This document shows, in pieces, positions 42,327-53,290 of a DNA stretch of 64,000 bases. A program made the position numbers and the translations under genes. The notes under the pieces are model-generated. The model saw only the letters and a list, made by a program, of their open reading frames with translations. It ran no database searches and was not told the DNA's origin. Numbering within the stretch: position 1 is the stretch's first letter; every line of letters begins with the position of its first letter. Source of the stretch: Candidatus Gastranaerophilales bacterium (GTDB lineage Bacteria; Cyanobacteriota; Vampirovibrionia; Gastranaerophilales; Gastranaerophilaceae); contig CALUQX010000003.1 in assembly GCA_944323045.1 (NCBI GenBank), forward strand, positions 1-64,000, read 5' to 3'.

Positions 42327-43502
42327 TTAGTTGCATAATGCAAGCAATATACCTGCCGCAACTGCAGAGCCGATAACACCTGCGACATTCGGTCCCATAG
42401 CGTGCATCAAAAGGTAGTTCTGGCTGTTGGCTTCAAGTCCTACTTTATTGGATACACGTGCAGCCATCGGAACTGCTGATACACCGGCTGAACCAATCAG
42501 CGGGTTAATTTTTTCTTTAAAGAACAGATTCAGGAATTTTGCAAATAACACTCCGCCTGCTGTTGCAAAAGAGAATGCCAGAATTCCTAAAATCAAAATA
42601 AACAATGTTTGAGTTGTCAAAAACTGATCTGCAGAGAGTTTAGACCCTACTGACAAACCTAAGAAGATTGTTACAATATTAATCAAAGCATTCTGCATTG
42701 TATCAGAAAGTCTTTCAACGACTCCGCATTCTTTACATAAGTTGCCGAATGTTAATGCGCCGACTAACGGGCAAGCATCCGGTAAAAAGATTATACAAAG
42801 TCCGAGAACTACAAGCGGGAAAACGATTTTTTCGCGCTTTGAAACTTCACGTAACTGTTTCATTTCGATTTTACGTTCAGCTTCTGTTGTCAGAGCCTTC
42901 ATAATTGGCGGCTGAATTACAGGTACAAGTGCCATGTAAGAATAAGCCGCAACAGCAATAGCACCTAATAATTCAGGAGCTAATTTAGAGGTTACGTAAA
43001 TTGAAGTCGGACCGTCAGCCCCTCCAATAATTCCTATTGCGCCTGATTGCGGCAAAGTAAATCCGAAACAGCATAGCGCAAGCAATAATGCCGCAAATAT
43101 ACCGAATTGTGCTGCACCGCCTAAAAGTGCTGTTTTAGGGTTGGCAATTAGCGGACCAAAGTCAGTCATTGCACCTACACCCATAAAGATGATGAGCGGA
43201 AACAAGCCCTGATGTATACCAAATTCATATATTATTCCCAAAAATCCGTGAGGACCTGCTATATCAGCAACCGGTATGTTTGATAAAAGTCCGCCGAATG
43301 CAATAGGAACTAACAATAATGGTTCAAATTCCTTTTTAATACCGAGCCATAACAGGAATAAACAAAGTAAAATCATAATCGGTGAGCCGAACTGATGTAA
43401 AAATTGTTCAAATCCGCTTGTTATAGTCGGGTCTGCAGGCTGTACAAAATTTGCTATACCTGTTGACTGCCATAATTTATATAAGCTGTCTGCAATATTC
43501 AT
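42327..43502 (-). CDS. oadB: Na+-translocating decarboxylase beta subunit
   Basis: 391 aa, about nine or more membrane helices. Motifs [38 protein letters not shown] and the C-terminal [20 protein letters not shown] are diagnostic for OadB/GcdB/MmdB. It couples decarboxylation of carboxybiotin to export of Na+. Last gene of birA-oadG-oadA-oadB. Confidence 0.96.
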   Translation of the reverse strand: MNIADSLYKLWQSTGIANFVQPADPTITSGFEQFLHQFGSPIMILLCLFLLWLGIKKEFEPLLLVPIAFGGLLSNIPVADIAGPHGFLGIIYEFGIHQGLFPLIIFMGVGAMTDFGPLIANPKTALLGGAAQFGIFAALLLALCCFGFTLPQSGAIGIIGGADGPTSIYVTSKLAPELLGAIAVAAYSYMALVPVIQPPIMKALTTEAERKIEMKQLREVSKREKIVFPLVVLGLCIIFLPDACPLVGALTFGNLCKECGVVERLSDTMQNALINIVTIFLGLSVGSKLSADQFLTTQTLFILILGILAFSFATAGGVLFAKFLNLFFKEKINPLIGSAGVSAVPMAARVSNKVGLEANSQNYLLMHAMGPNVAGVIGSAVAAGILLALCN

Positions 43503-43529
43503 ATTTCTATCCTTCTTTAATATATACTA

Positions 43530-45314
43530 CTACCCAACCGTAACCAGTACTTCGCCGGTTTTAACTTTGCCGCCGACTTCTATTTCTACTGATTGAACAG
43601 TGCCGGTTACAGGTGATTTAATTTCAGTTTCCATTTTCATGGCTTCAATAACTGCAATTACGTCTCCTTCATTTATATAGTCGCCGGTTGAAACAAGTAC
43701 TTTCAAAACAGTACCAGGCAATGCGGCTTTAACAGGAGTTCCTTCACCTGCCGGAACAGCAGTGGCATCAATGCCTGCTTTAACATTGATATCATACAAT
43801 TTGCCGTTAACAGTAGCCTTGTCGCCTTCAATTGTAACAGCGTATTTTTTACCGTTAACAGAAACAGTGTAACCGCCGGTTGAATCAATTTTCGGCTCAG
43901 TTTCACCCTTTTCACACTTTCTAACACCAATTGTGCCATTGCCCTGCAAGAATAATATACCTTTTTCTTTGCAAGCTGCTGAGATAAATATATTTTCTTC
44001 AGTAACAGGCAGACCGGCATCTTCAAGACGTTTTGTAGCTGCAGCAATACCTTTTTCAGGATCTCTGTCGTTAATATCAACGACGGTTTCTGTGGTTGGC
44101 TGTAAACCTAATTGTTCTGAGGCAATTCTGACAACTTCAGCATCCGGTTCGCAAGGAGTTTTACCAAAATATCCGAGTACCATTTTGCCGTAACCTTCTG
44201 CAATCTTTTTCCAGTTCCCGAACATAACATTGTTAAATGCCTGCTGGAAGTAGAATTGAGAAACAGGAGTTACAGATGTTCCGAATCCGCCTTTCATGAC
44301 AACTTCTTTCATCGCAGCAACTACTTCAGGGAACTTATCCATTAAGTTATTGTCCCTCAGCATTTGAGTATTTGCAGTTAAAGCTCCGCCCGGCAGTGGT
44401 GATTGAATAATCATCGGATTAACTGCAAGTGCTTCAGGCGGCAAGAAGTAATCCTTCATGCATTCTTTGAAAATTTCTTCGGTTTCAAGAATTTTTTCAA
44501 CGTCAATGCCTAAATCGTAATCAGTTCCTTTGACAGCATGCCACATAGAAACAATGTCAGGCTGAGCAGTTCCGCCTGAGACAGGTTTCATAGACAGATC
44601 AATACCGTCAGCTCCGCCGTCAAGCGCAGCAAGATAACATGCCAGACCTGTGCCTGCTGTTTCGTGTGAGTGGAATCTAATGTGAGTGTCTTCACCAAGA
44701 ATTTCTCTTGTGCGTTTGATTGTTTCATAAACTTTTCTAGGACTAGAAGTTCCTGATGCATCTTTAAATGCAAGACTGTCAAACGGAATGCCTGCATCAA
44801 GAATATTTCTCAACACTTTTTCATAAAAATCAACATCGTGCGCACCGGTACAACCATAAGGAAGTTCCATCATTGTGATTGTAACTTCATGTTTTAACCC
44901 GTTATCTCTTATGCATTGTGCTGAATAAATTAAATTGTTAACATCATTCAATGCATCAAAGTTTCTAACCGTTGTAACCCCGTGTTTTTTGAACATTTTA
45001 GCGTGCAGGTTAATAATGTCACGCGGCTGAGAATCCAATCCAACTACATTAACACCTCTCGCTAAACTTTGAAGATTAATGTCAGGTCCTACAGCAGCTC
45101 TTATTTTATCCATTGTTTCAAATGCATTTTCGTTGCAATAGAAAATCGGTGACTGGAATCTGGCACCGCCGGCAACTTCAAAATGTCTTATGCCTGCACT
45201 GACTGCAGCCTGCAATGCCGGAATAAAATCGTCTACAAAAACTCTGGCTCCGTACACTGATTGAAACCCGTCTCTGAATGAGGTATCCATAACTTTAATT
45301 AGTTTTTTTGCCAT
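43530..45314 (-). CDS. oadA: Oxaloacetate decarboxylase alpha subunit (carboxyltransferase plus biotin domain)
   Basis: 594 aa from the ATG at 45314, preceded by AAAGGA; the frame extends five codons further. TIM-barrel carboxyltransferase (about 1-460) with MDTSFRDGFQSVYGARV and FHSHETAGTGLACYLAALDGG; C-terminal biotinyl domain with EAMKMETEIKSP (biotin on Lys). Between them is a Pro/Ala-poor linker with beta-rich repeats. Substrate may be oxaloacetate or a related 2-oxoacid; pyruvate carboxylase subunit B is an alternative name for the same architecture. Confidence 0.92.
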   Translation of the reverse strand: MAKKLIKVMDTSFRDGFQSVYGARVFVDDFIPALQAAVSAGIRHFEVAGGARFQSPIFYCNENAFETMDKIRAAVGPDINLQSLARGVNVVGLDSQPRDIINLHAKMFKKHGVTTVRNFDALNDVNNLIYSAQCIRDNGLKHEVTITMMELPYGCTGAHDVDFYEKVLRNILDAGIPFDSLAFKDASGTSSPRKVYETIKRTREILGEDTHIRFHSHETAGTGLACYLAALDGGADGIDLSMKPVSGGTAQPDIVSMWHAVKGTDYDLGIDVEKILETEEIFKECMKDYFLPPEALAVNPMIIQSPLPGGALTANTQMLRDNNLMDKFPEVVAAMKEVVMKGGFGTSVTPVSQFYFQQAFNNVMFGNWKKIAEGYGKMVLGYFGKTPCEPDAEVVRIASEQLGLQPTTETVVDINDRDPEKGIAAATKRLEDAGLPVTEENIFISAACKEKGILFLQGNGTIGVRKCEKGETEPKIDSTGGYTVSVNGKKYAVTIEGDKATVNGKLYDINVKAGIDATAVPAGEGTPVKAALPGTVLKVLVSTGDYINEGDVIAVIEAMKMETEIKSPVTGTVQSVEIEVGGKVKTGEVLVTVG

Positions 45315-45344
45315 AACATATCCTTTCAATTATATCTAAATCTA

Positions 45345-45578
45345 TTATTTTTTAGCCATAACCGCGGCTATTGCGACTGCAATTGCCTCATCTTCTCTTA
45401 CCGCTGCTGATTTATGTTTTTCAATAACAACAACTTTTTCAGGAAAAATTTTGTTTAAATAGGCTATCACTGCGGACATAAGATGCATTGCACCTATCAT
45501 AAGCCATAAAAATGCAAGAACAAATCCCATTCCTATTACCATAAGCGTCATGCCTATTTTTAAGAGTTCTAAATTCAT
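45345..45578 (-). CDS. oadG: Na+ pump decarboxylase gamma subunit
   Basis: 77 aa. One membrane helix (about 7-40), then a charged segment (KVVVIEKHKSAAVREDEAIAVAIAAV), typical of OadG-type anchors that hold the alpha subunit on the beta subunit. It overlaps birA by four bases and precedes oadA by 30 bp. Confidence 0.88.
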   Translation of the reverse strand: MNLELLKIGMTLMVIGMGFVLAFLWLMIGAMHLMSAVIAYLNKIFPEKVVVIEKHKSAAVREDEAIAVAIAAVMAKK

Positions 45579-46291
45579 AATATATCTCCTATGGTTAATT
45601 CTATTTCTTTATCATTATTTTTCAGCACAAGTGCGCCGTCATTTGTAATTGATTTTGCTATACCTGATTTTTTTTCGTTCAATATCTGCACACAGATTTC
45701 CCGATCTAAAAAACTGGCATGCTTTATATAATATTCTTTTATAAATTCAAATCCTGTTTCTAAGAATTCGTCATAATCCTTAAAAAAATTATTAACAAGT
45801 TTATTTCTGAATTCGTCAAGTTTAATTGTACTGTTTAACTCTAAATTAAGTGCGGTTACCGGTCTGTCAATACATTCTAACGCACCGGCAGAAGAATTTA
45901 AATTAACACCAATTCCAAGCACAAGCCCTTTGAATTCATTTCCCTGAATAACTGTTTCAGAAAGAATTCCGGCTATTTTTTTCCCGTTAATCAAGACATC
46001 ATTAGGCCATTTTATCTGAGGTTCAAGCCCGTATTCTTCTAATATCATGCTCAATTTTACTGATAAATACTGGGTAAGATTTGAATAGACTTTTGCAAAT
46101 GATGCTGAAGGTTTTAATACAAATGTCAAAAATAAATTTCCTTCTCCCAAATCAACCCATGCTCTTTGCAGACGCCCATGCCCCGATGTCTGTCTTGAAG
46201 CATGCACTATTGTTCTGTCCCCAAATTTGTCTAAATTTAATTTTGCATAACTGTTGGTAGAATCTATCTCTTCCAGATGAATATTATACAT
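45575..46291 (-). CDS. birA: Biotin-protein ligase
   Basis: 238 aa from the ATG at 46291 after a GAGGG site; a start seven codons earlier is possible. Motifs IDSTNSYAKLNL, ASRQTSGHGRLQRAW and KWPNDVLINGKKIAGIL match BirA, without the N-terminal repressor HTH. It attaches biotin to the alpha subunit encoded two genes downstream. Its position as first gene of the decarboxylase operon suggests it is dedicated to that enzyme. Confidence 0.94.
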   Translation of the reverse strand: MYNIHLEEIDSTNSYAKLNLDKFGDRTIVHASRQTSGHGRLQRAWVDLGEGNLFLTFVLKPSASFAKVYSNLTQYLSVKLSMILEEYGLEPQIKWPNDVLINGKKIAGILSETVIQGNEFKGLVLGIGVNLNSSAGALECIDRPVTALNLELNSTIKLDEFRNKLVNNFFKDYDEFLETGFEFIKEYYIKHASFLDREICVQILNEKKSGIAKSITNDGALVLKNNDKEIELTIGDIL

Positions 46292-46334
46292 TTTCCCTCT
46301 TTCTTTGTTCAATTTTATAATAAAAAAAAAATAT

Positions 46335-46363
46335 TTGCGATTTTTTTTTCAGCGTTTTAAAAT
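46335..46363 (+). promoter_or_regulatory. Candidate promoter of the atp operon
   Basis: TTGCGA (46335-46340) and TAAAAT (46358-46363) with 17-bp spacing, followed by a GGAGAGG ribosome site before atpB. Confidence 0.5.
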
Positions 46364-46388
46364 AAATCTGTAAGGGAGAGGAAAATAT

Positions 46389-47072
46389 ATGGAACACTGG
46401 TTATATAGTATTAATCTTTCCGGTCATACATTGACTTTCAATCTGGATACAATATTTACTATGTGGTTTGCCATGATTGTCATAATTATATTTTCACTTA
46501 TGGCAACAAGAAAATTGTCTCTTATTCCTAACAAACTTCAGGCGTTTTGTGAAGGCGTTATGAATTTCTTCTGGGGAATTATGGGCTCAATGAATACCGC
46601 AAAAGAACATGTTCCGCTCATAGCCTCTTTGTTTTTATTTATTGTGTTTGCAAATTTGATGGGACAGTTACCGCTTAGAATTATACATCTTAAGACAGGT
46701 GAACTGGCTTCCCCGACTAATGATATTAATTTAACTGCAGGACTTGCAGTTATTGTATTAATATATTATGTTACTGCCGGTATTTTGAAAAAAGGACCTA
46801 AATTCTTTTTACACGAATTAAGTTTTACCGGTATAGTAACAATGTTTGTAGAAATACTGGAAATGGTTACAAGACCATTAAGCCTTGCAATCCGACTTTT
46901 TGCCAATATTTTTGCAGGCGAAATTCTTGTTTCAATAGCACTCGGCGCATTTGCATACTTTGCTCCGCTGCCGATTATGCTGTTTGAAATATTCGTTGCC
47001 TTTGTTCAGGCTACGGTATTTATGATGCTGACTATTGCTTATGTATCGTCAGCAACAGGTGAAGAACATTAA
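46389..47072 (+). CDS. atpB: ATP synthase subunit a
   Basis: 227 aa membrane protein with five to six helices; the essential Arg is in RPLSLAIRLFANIFAGEI, near residue 160. It forms the ion half-channels next to the c ring. First gene of the operon; no atpI precedes it. Followed by atpE after 30 bp. Confidence 0.96.
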   Translation: MEHWLYSINLSGHTLTFNLDTIFTMWFAMIVIIIFSLMATRKLSLIPNKLQAFCEGVMNFFWGIMGSMNTAKEHVPLIASLFLFIVFANLMGQLPLRIIHLKTGELASPTNDINLTAGLAVIVLIYYVTAGILKKGPKFFLHELSFTGIVTMFVEILEMVTRPLSLAIRLFANIFAGEILVSIALGAFAYFAPLPIMLFEIFVAFVQATVFMMLTIAYVSSATGEEH

Positions 47073-47102
47073 TTTTTACAATTTTAAATAAGGAGAAAAA
47101 TT

Positions 47103-47330
47103 ATGGAACAATTACAATTAGCACAATTAGGTTCAGGTATCGCAATCGGGTTCGGTGCTATCGGTGCAGGTCTCGGTATCGGTATTGCTACAAAGGGTTT
47201 GATGGACGCAATTTCAAGACAACCGGAAGTTGCCGGTAAAGCAGTCGGGTTCTTCCTCGTTGGTGCTGCTTTGGCTGAAGCTTGTGCTTTGTACGCCTTC
47301 ATCATCGCTTATCTGCTTATGGCTAAGTAA
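47103..47330 (+). CDS. atpE: ATP synthase subunit c
   Basis: 75 aa, two helices with the loop ISRQPEVAGK and the ion-binding Glu in AALAEACALYAF. The Gln and Ser that accompany this Glu in Na+-type rings (GxGxGQG and AES) are Ile and Ala here (GLGIGIA, AEA), so proton coupling is more likely. A GGAG site precedes the ATG. Confidence 0.96.
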   Translation: MEQLQLAQLGSGIAIGFGAIGAGLGIGIATKGLMDAISRQPEVAGKAVGFFLVGAALAEACALYAFIIAYLLMAK

Positions 47331-47342
47331 TCGGAGTAAATC

Positions 47343-47762
47343 ATGGAATTTAATGCAACATTCATAGTTTCTATAATTAGTTTTATTATATTCACACTCT
47401 TAATGAACGAAATTTTGTATAAACCAATTACAAAAATCGTTGAAGAGCGTGAACATGTGATTAACGACAATTATGAATGCGCTAACGCTTCAAAAGATAA
47501 AACTACAGCAATTTACACTGACCGCGATGAAAAACTTGCTAAAACTGCCGCCTCTAACAGGCAATTAACCGCAGAAAAACTCGCCGAAGCTAATAATATT
47601 GCTAAAAATAAAACAAATGAAGCTAAACAAAATTCCGCTGCTCAGATTGATTCAGCAAAACAGGAAATTCAAAGCAAAAGTGAAGTTCTTAATAATGAAG
47701 TAAAAGGTCGAATTAATGAACTTGCTGAAAGTATTTCCGCAAAGGTTCTGGGAGAATGCTGA
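47343..47762 (+). CDS. atpG: ATP synthase subunit b'
   Basis: 139 aa. One N-terminal membrane helix and a long charged helix. As in cyanobacteria there are two different b-type genes; this first one corresponds to b' by position. It overlaps the next gene by seven bases. The symbol atpG is used for b' in cyanobacteria and for gamma elsewhere. Confidence 0.85.
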   Translation: MEFNATFIVSIISFIIFTLLMNEILYKPITKIVEEREHVINDNYECANASKDKTTAIYTDRDEKLAKTAASNRQLTAEKLAEANNIAKNKTNEAKQNSAAQIDSAKQEIQSKSEVLNNEVKGRINELAESISAKVLGEC

Positions 47763-48258
47763 TGAATATTTGGAATTTGATAGTTGAGTCAAATACTTTT
47801 AATTTTATTGTAATGGTTATTATTCTTGCAGTTTTGATGCAAAAGATGAATGTCTCATCTCTGTTAGAAAATTTGAAGGATAATATCATTAACAAAATCG
47901 AAATGTCTAAATCTGCAAGGGAAAATGCAGAAAATGACCTTAAAAAAGCCCAAAATGCTGTTGCAAATTTGGATAATGAAATTAAAGAAAGTATTGAATT
48001 AACTAAGAAAAATATAGAAGGCGCTGTGAAACAGACGCTTGCTAATGCAGATGTACAGGCTCAAAATATTCTTAAAAACGTTCAAACAGTTATTGACAAT
48101 GAAGAAAAACAAATTTCTTCCAGAATACTTAATTCAACAACACAAGAGGCAGTTCAATCTGCAAAAGATAAGATTATTGCAAAATTGAAGGCTGACCCGT
48201 CACTTCACAATAGATATATTGATGAAGCGATAGCAGATATTGATAAGGTGACATTATA

Positions 48259-48259
<1 letters not shown>
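47756..48259 (+). CDS. atpF: ATP synthase subunit b
   Basis: 167 aa. N-terminal helix (NFIVMVIILAVLMQKM) and a long coiled coil; the second stator b-type protein. The stop and the start of the next gene overlap by one base (TAATG). Confidence 0.9.
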
Positions 48260-50305
<2,046 letters not shown>

Positions 50306-50544
50306 TCAGTGAACTGTGAATAGTGAGCTGTGAACAGATTTATGTGTAAGATGGCTAATGCCTCAGGGCGCCAATCGGTATAAGAACGTGGTACATAATT
50401 GCAGTGTGTCAGGTTTAATATTTAAGAAATGAACTTATAATCTTAATCACTTAAGTCACTAAACCACATTTAAATGTCGATGCAGATGTAGGTTGGGCTT
50501 TCAGCCCAACAAGTACAACTCAACCAAATAATTGGGTAAAGAAT
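50306..50544. other. Non-coding insert between atpA and the gamma gene
   Basis: 239 bp without a gene inside an otherwise compact operon. It has TTAATCAC-like units near 50443-50467, similar to the octamers beside the prepilin genes, and a perfect hairpin GTTGGGCT/AGCCCAAC at 50492-50510. It could lower or separately control gamma expression. Confidence 0.6.
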
Positions 50545-51477
50545 ATGGCAAATTTAAAAGATATTAAAAATAGAATACAAAGTGTTGAGAGCACAAAAAA
50601 GATTACACGTGCAATGAAAATGGTTGCGGCTGCAAAAGTTAAAAAAGCCGAATCAACCGTTAAAGCATCACGTCCTTTTACAACAGAATTAAACAGTATG
50701 TTTGAAAAATTGTTGAATTCTGTTGGTGCTTACAGTGCGACAACGCTTAAAATTAAAAAAGCTATTGATAACTATCCGGCATTACTCGATATGCGTCCGG
50801 TAAAATCTGTTGCTTTGCTTGTTATTACCTCTAACAAAGGTCTTGCTGGAGCATATAATGCCAATATTGTCAGAAAAACTATCAGTACAATTACTGAATA
50901 TAAAAAACAGGGCATTGATACGCATTTATTCATTGTCGGTCAAAAAGGTAATTCAGCGCTAAAACGTAAATGCAAAGATTTAGGATGCACTATAGAAAAA
51001 ACTTACCTGAATGTTGCAAACAATCCGTCAGGCGAAGGCGCTTATATCATAGCAGAAGACCTTGCTGAATATTATGTAAACGGTCAAGTCGATAAAATTG
51101 AAGTTGTAACAACAAGGTTCAAAAATATGATGAGCTATTTTGTTGAAAACTGGACAGTTCTTCCGCTGGATACCACAAAAACATTGTCAGAACGCAACAA
51201 GGATAATGTTGTTGAGCCTTTAATGGAATTTGAACCTGATATGCATCATATTTTGCAGAAGGTTGTGCCTTTGTATGTGACAAATATTATATTCCAGTCA
51301 TTGTTAGAAGCACAGGCAAGTGAACTAGCCTCCCGCATGACAGCGATGTCTGCCGCAACAACCAATGCAGAAAAAATGATTAAAGAATTGTCTATTGTAT
51401 ACAATAAAACAAGACAGTTTGCTATTACACAGGAAATTATTGAGGTTGTTTCCGGCGCAAATGCTCAGGTAGGATAA
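50545..51477 (+). CDS. atpC: ATP synthase subunit gamma
   Basis: 310 aa. The N-terminus MANLKDIKNRIQSVESTKKI and ITRAMKMVAAAKV and the C-terminus with SRMTAMSAATTNAEKMI and NKTRQFAITQEIIEVVSGA are diagnostic. Central rotor shaft. The symbol follows cyanobacterial use. No beta or epsilon gene follows, as in cyanobacteria where they form a second operon. The next gene, eight bases on, is a hydrolase. Confidence 0.96.
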   Translation: MANLKDIKNRIQSVESTKKITRAMKMVAAAKVKKAESTVKASRPFTTELNSMFEKLLNSVGAYSATTLKIKKAIDNYPALLDMRPVKSVALLVITSNKGLAGAYNANIVRKTISTITEYKKQGIDTHLFIVGQKGNSALKRKCKDLGCTIEKTYLNVANNPSGEGAYIIAEDLAEYYVNGQVDKIEVVTTRFKNMMSYFVENWTVLPLDTTKTLSERNKDNVVEPLMEFEPDMHHILQKVVPLYVTNIIFQSLLEAQASELASRMTAMSAATTNAEKMIKELSIVYNKTRQFAITQEIIEVVSGANAQVG

Positions 51478-51485
51478 CTGCATTA

Positions 51486-52217
51486 ATGAATAATTTATTT
51501 CTACAGACTGCCGATAATATAAAATTGGCACTGAATCATTATGCGACCGGTCATGATGCTGTTATAATTGTCATTGCCGGCTGGTTTATGACTAAAGATA
51601 GTAAAGCTTTTTCTATGCTTGCGGGGATGTTATGCAATAATTTTGATGTAATAACTTTTGATTGCCGCGGACACGGGAAAAGTTCCGGATTTTATACATT
51701 TACGGCAAAAGAAACTCTGGATGTAGAAACTGTGGTTGCATTTGCACGCAAAAATTACCGGAAAGTTTATCTTATGGGATTTTCACTGGGCGGTGGACTC
51801 GCATTAATTCACGGTGCATTAAAGAATGATGTTGATAAAATTATTGCGGTATCTGCTCACAGTGATTTTAATAGAATTGAAAATAAAATGTTGCATCCGG
51901 ATGCATGGCGTGAAACATTCAAGAAATTTGAACCTCTGCGCTGGATTTCTGTGCGCCCTTCCATACATATACAGAAGAAAATTGCGCCAATTGATGTTGT
52001 CGAAAGAATAACAGTGCCAACACTATTTGTTGCAGGTGCAAAAGACCCGACGGTGTGCCCGTGGCACACAAAAGCGCTTTTTGATAAAGCAAATTGCAAA
52101 AAGAAGTTTGAACTATTTGAAAATGGCATTCATGCAGAAGATTTATTTTTACACGAACCTGAGCGCTTTTTTAATCTTTGTATTGACTGGTTTTGTCAAG
52201 GGGCAGCAGACAATTAA
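51486..52217 (+). CDS. Alpha/beta-hydrolase
   Basis: 243 aa. Nucleophile elbow GFSLGGG near residue 99, Asp in VAGAKDPTV near 183 and His in GIHAEDLF near 214 form the expected triad; FDCRGHGKSSG is the oxyanion-side loop. Probably an esterase or lipase-like enzyme; substrate unknown. It starts eight bases after the gamma gene and may share its transcript. Its 3' end overlaps the convergent XRE gene by 47 bp. Confidence 0.88.
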   Translation: MNNLFLQTADNIKLALNHYATGHDAVIIVIAGWFMTKDSKAFSMLAGMLCNNFDVITFDCRGHGKSSGFYTFTAKETLDVETVVAFARKNYRKVYLMGFSLGGGLALIHGALKNDVDKIIAVSAHSDFNRIENKMLHPDAWRETFKKFEPLRWISVRPSIHIQKKIAPIDVVERITVPTLFVAGAKDPTVCPWHTKALFDKANCKKKFELFENGIHAEDLFLHEPERFFNLCIDWFCQGAADN

Positions 52218-52413
52218 TATCAACTCCGAGAGCAAGTGCAATATTTGCCACAACAAGGATTGTCGGACAGACTTTTTCGTTCTCGATCCGGTACAGATGC
52301 TGCGGCGTGATATCAGATTTTTCCGCCAGATATTCCTGTGAAAAATTCTTGCGTGCACGCTCAACACGTATGTTTTCTGCTAAAATTTTTACTGCCTCAT
52401 CTTTAGTTAACAT
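52171..52413 (-). CDS. XRE-family HTH regulator, divergent from prepilin gene 4
   Basis: 80 aa, one helix-turn-helix domain (RARKNFSQEYLAEKSDITPQ, then YRIENEKVCPT). It faces the prepilin gene at 52523 across 109 bp that contain a 44-bp palindrome, the best operator candidate in the window. No ribosome site is evident. It overlaps the end of the hydrolase gene by 47 bp. Confidence 0.85.
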   Translation of the reverse strand: MLTKDEAVKILAENIRVERARKNFSQEYLAEKSDITPQHLYRIENEKVCPTILVVANIALALGVDINCLLPLDKTSQYKD

Positions 52414-52431
52414 ATTATTATGTTAGCACTC

Positions 52432-52497
52432 TTGACAAAAATATATTAGAACATATAATTTAATTAATGAACATATATGTTTATTAATTAAATTATA
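52432..52497 (+). promoter_or_regulatory. Promoter and 44-bp palindrome upstream of prepilin gene 4
   Basis: TTGACA (52432-52437), 16 bp, TATAAT (52454-52459). The -10 box is the first part of a 44-bp palindrome (52454-52497) centred between 52475 and 52476 with one mismatch in 22 pairs; its centre is ACATATATGT. Binding there would block transcription of the prepilin gene. Confidence 0.7.
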
Positions 52498-52522
52498 ATA
52501 TAATCAAGAAAGCGAGATTGAT

Positions 52523-53290
52523 ATGAAAAGACAAAATGCTTTTACACTTGCAGAAGTGCTTATAACACTGGCGGTAATCGGAATTGTCGCTGCTATAACT
52601 ATCCCTGCATTAGTTAACAATTATCGAGAAAGAGTTACAGTTACGGGATTAAAAAAGATGTATTCAACACTCACTCGAGCATACCAACTCGCTGTTGCAG
52701 AATACGGGACACCTGAGAATTGGAATCTTGAAAAGTATCAATATTCAGAGGATGAGGGCAAGTTTATAACTTCCGGCAGCGCAGATGCTCTGATGAAAAT
52801 GTTTACAAGGAGTTTGAAAGTTGAAAAATTTTGCAAAGCCGCTGATGCTGATTGTATGAAGGAAATTGACTACAAATTCCTTAACGGCAACTCAGACGGA
52901 CAAAATTGGCGTACAGGCAGATTCAGTACTGCTATACTTACTAATGGAGTTATAATATATGAGTATGTTAATTCCGAAAACTGTTCTACAATTATAAATG
53001 CTGACAAGAATCTAAAAAACTGCGCATCCTTTTATGTGGATTTAAATGGATACAGCGAACCAAATCAACGCGGAATTGACTTCTTTGAATTTATCTTAAC
53101 AAATCAAGGTGTTTATCCTCAGGGCACACCTATAACAGGAAGGCAGGAGTATTCTTTCGATGTTACTTGCAAAGATAAGAAAACAGATAAAGGTTATGGC
53201 TGCACCGCGTGGGTTGTAACCTATGATAATATGGACTATTTGAAATGCAATGATTTATCCTGGTACGGCAAGCACAAATGCAGTGATTAG
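52523..53290 (+). CDS. Prepilin-like protein without variable segment
   Basis: 255 aa. Leader MKRQNA, then FTLAEVLITLAVIGIVAAIT with Glu at +5 and Ala before the cleavage point. The rest is unlike the three variable prepilins beyond the first 40 residues; it has Cys residues near the C-terminus (TCKDKKTDKGYGC, LKCNDLSWYGKHKC) and no YVWSGQE block. Divergent XRE regulator as for the others. Likely exported pseudopilin or minor pilin. Confidence 0.85.
   Translation: MKRQNAFTLAEVLITLAVIGIVAAITIPALVNNYRERVTVTGLKKMYSTLTRAYQLAVAEYGTPENWNLEKYQYSEDEGKFITSGSADALMKMFTRSLKVEKFCKAADADCMKEIDYKFLNGNSDGQNWRTGRFSTAILTNGVIIYEYVNSENCSTIINADKNLKNCASFYVDLNGYSEPNQRGIDFFEFILTNQGVYPQGTPITGRQEYSFDVTCKDKKTDKGYGCTAWVVTYDNMDYLKCNDLSWYGKHKCSD

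Noticed and set aside
47103-47330. Na+-type c ring paired with the Na+ decarboxylase
   Set aside because: The residues that define Na+ rings are Ile and Ala here.
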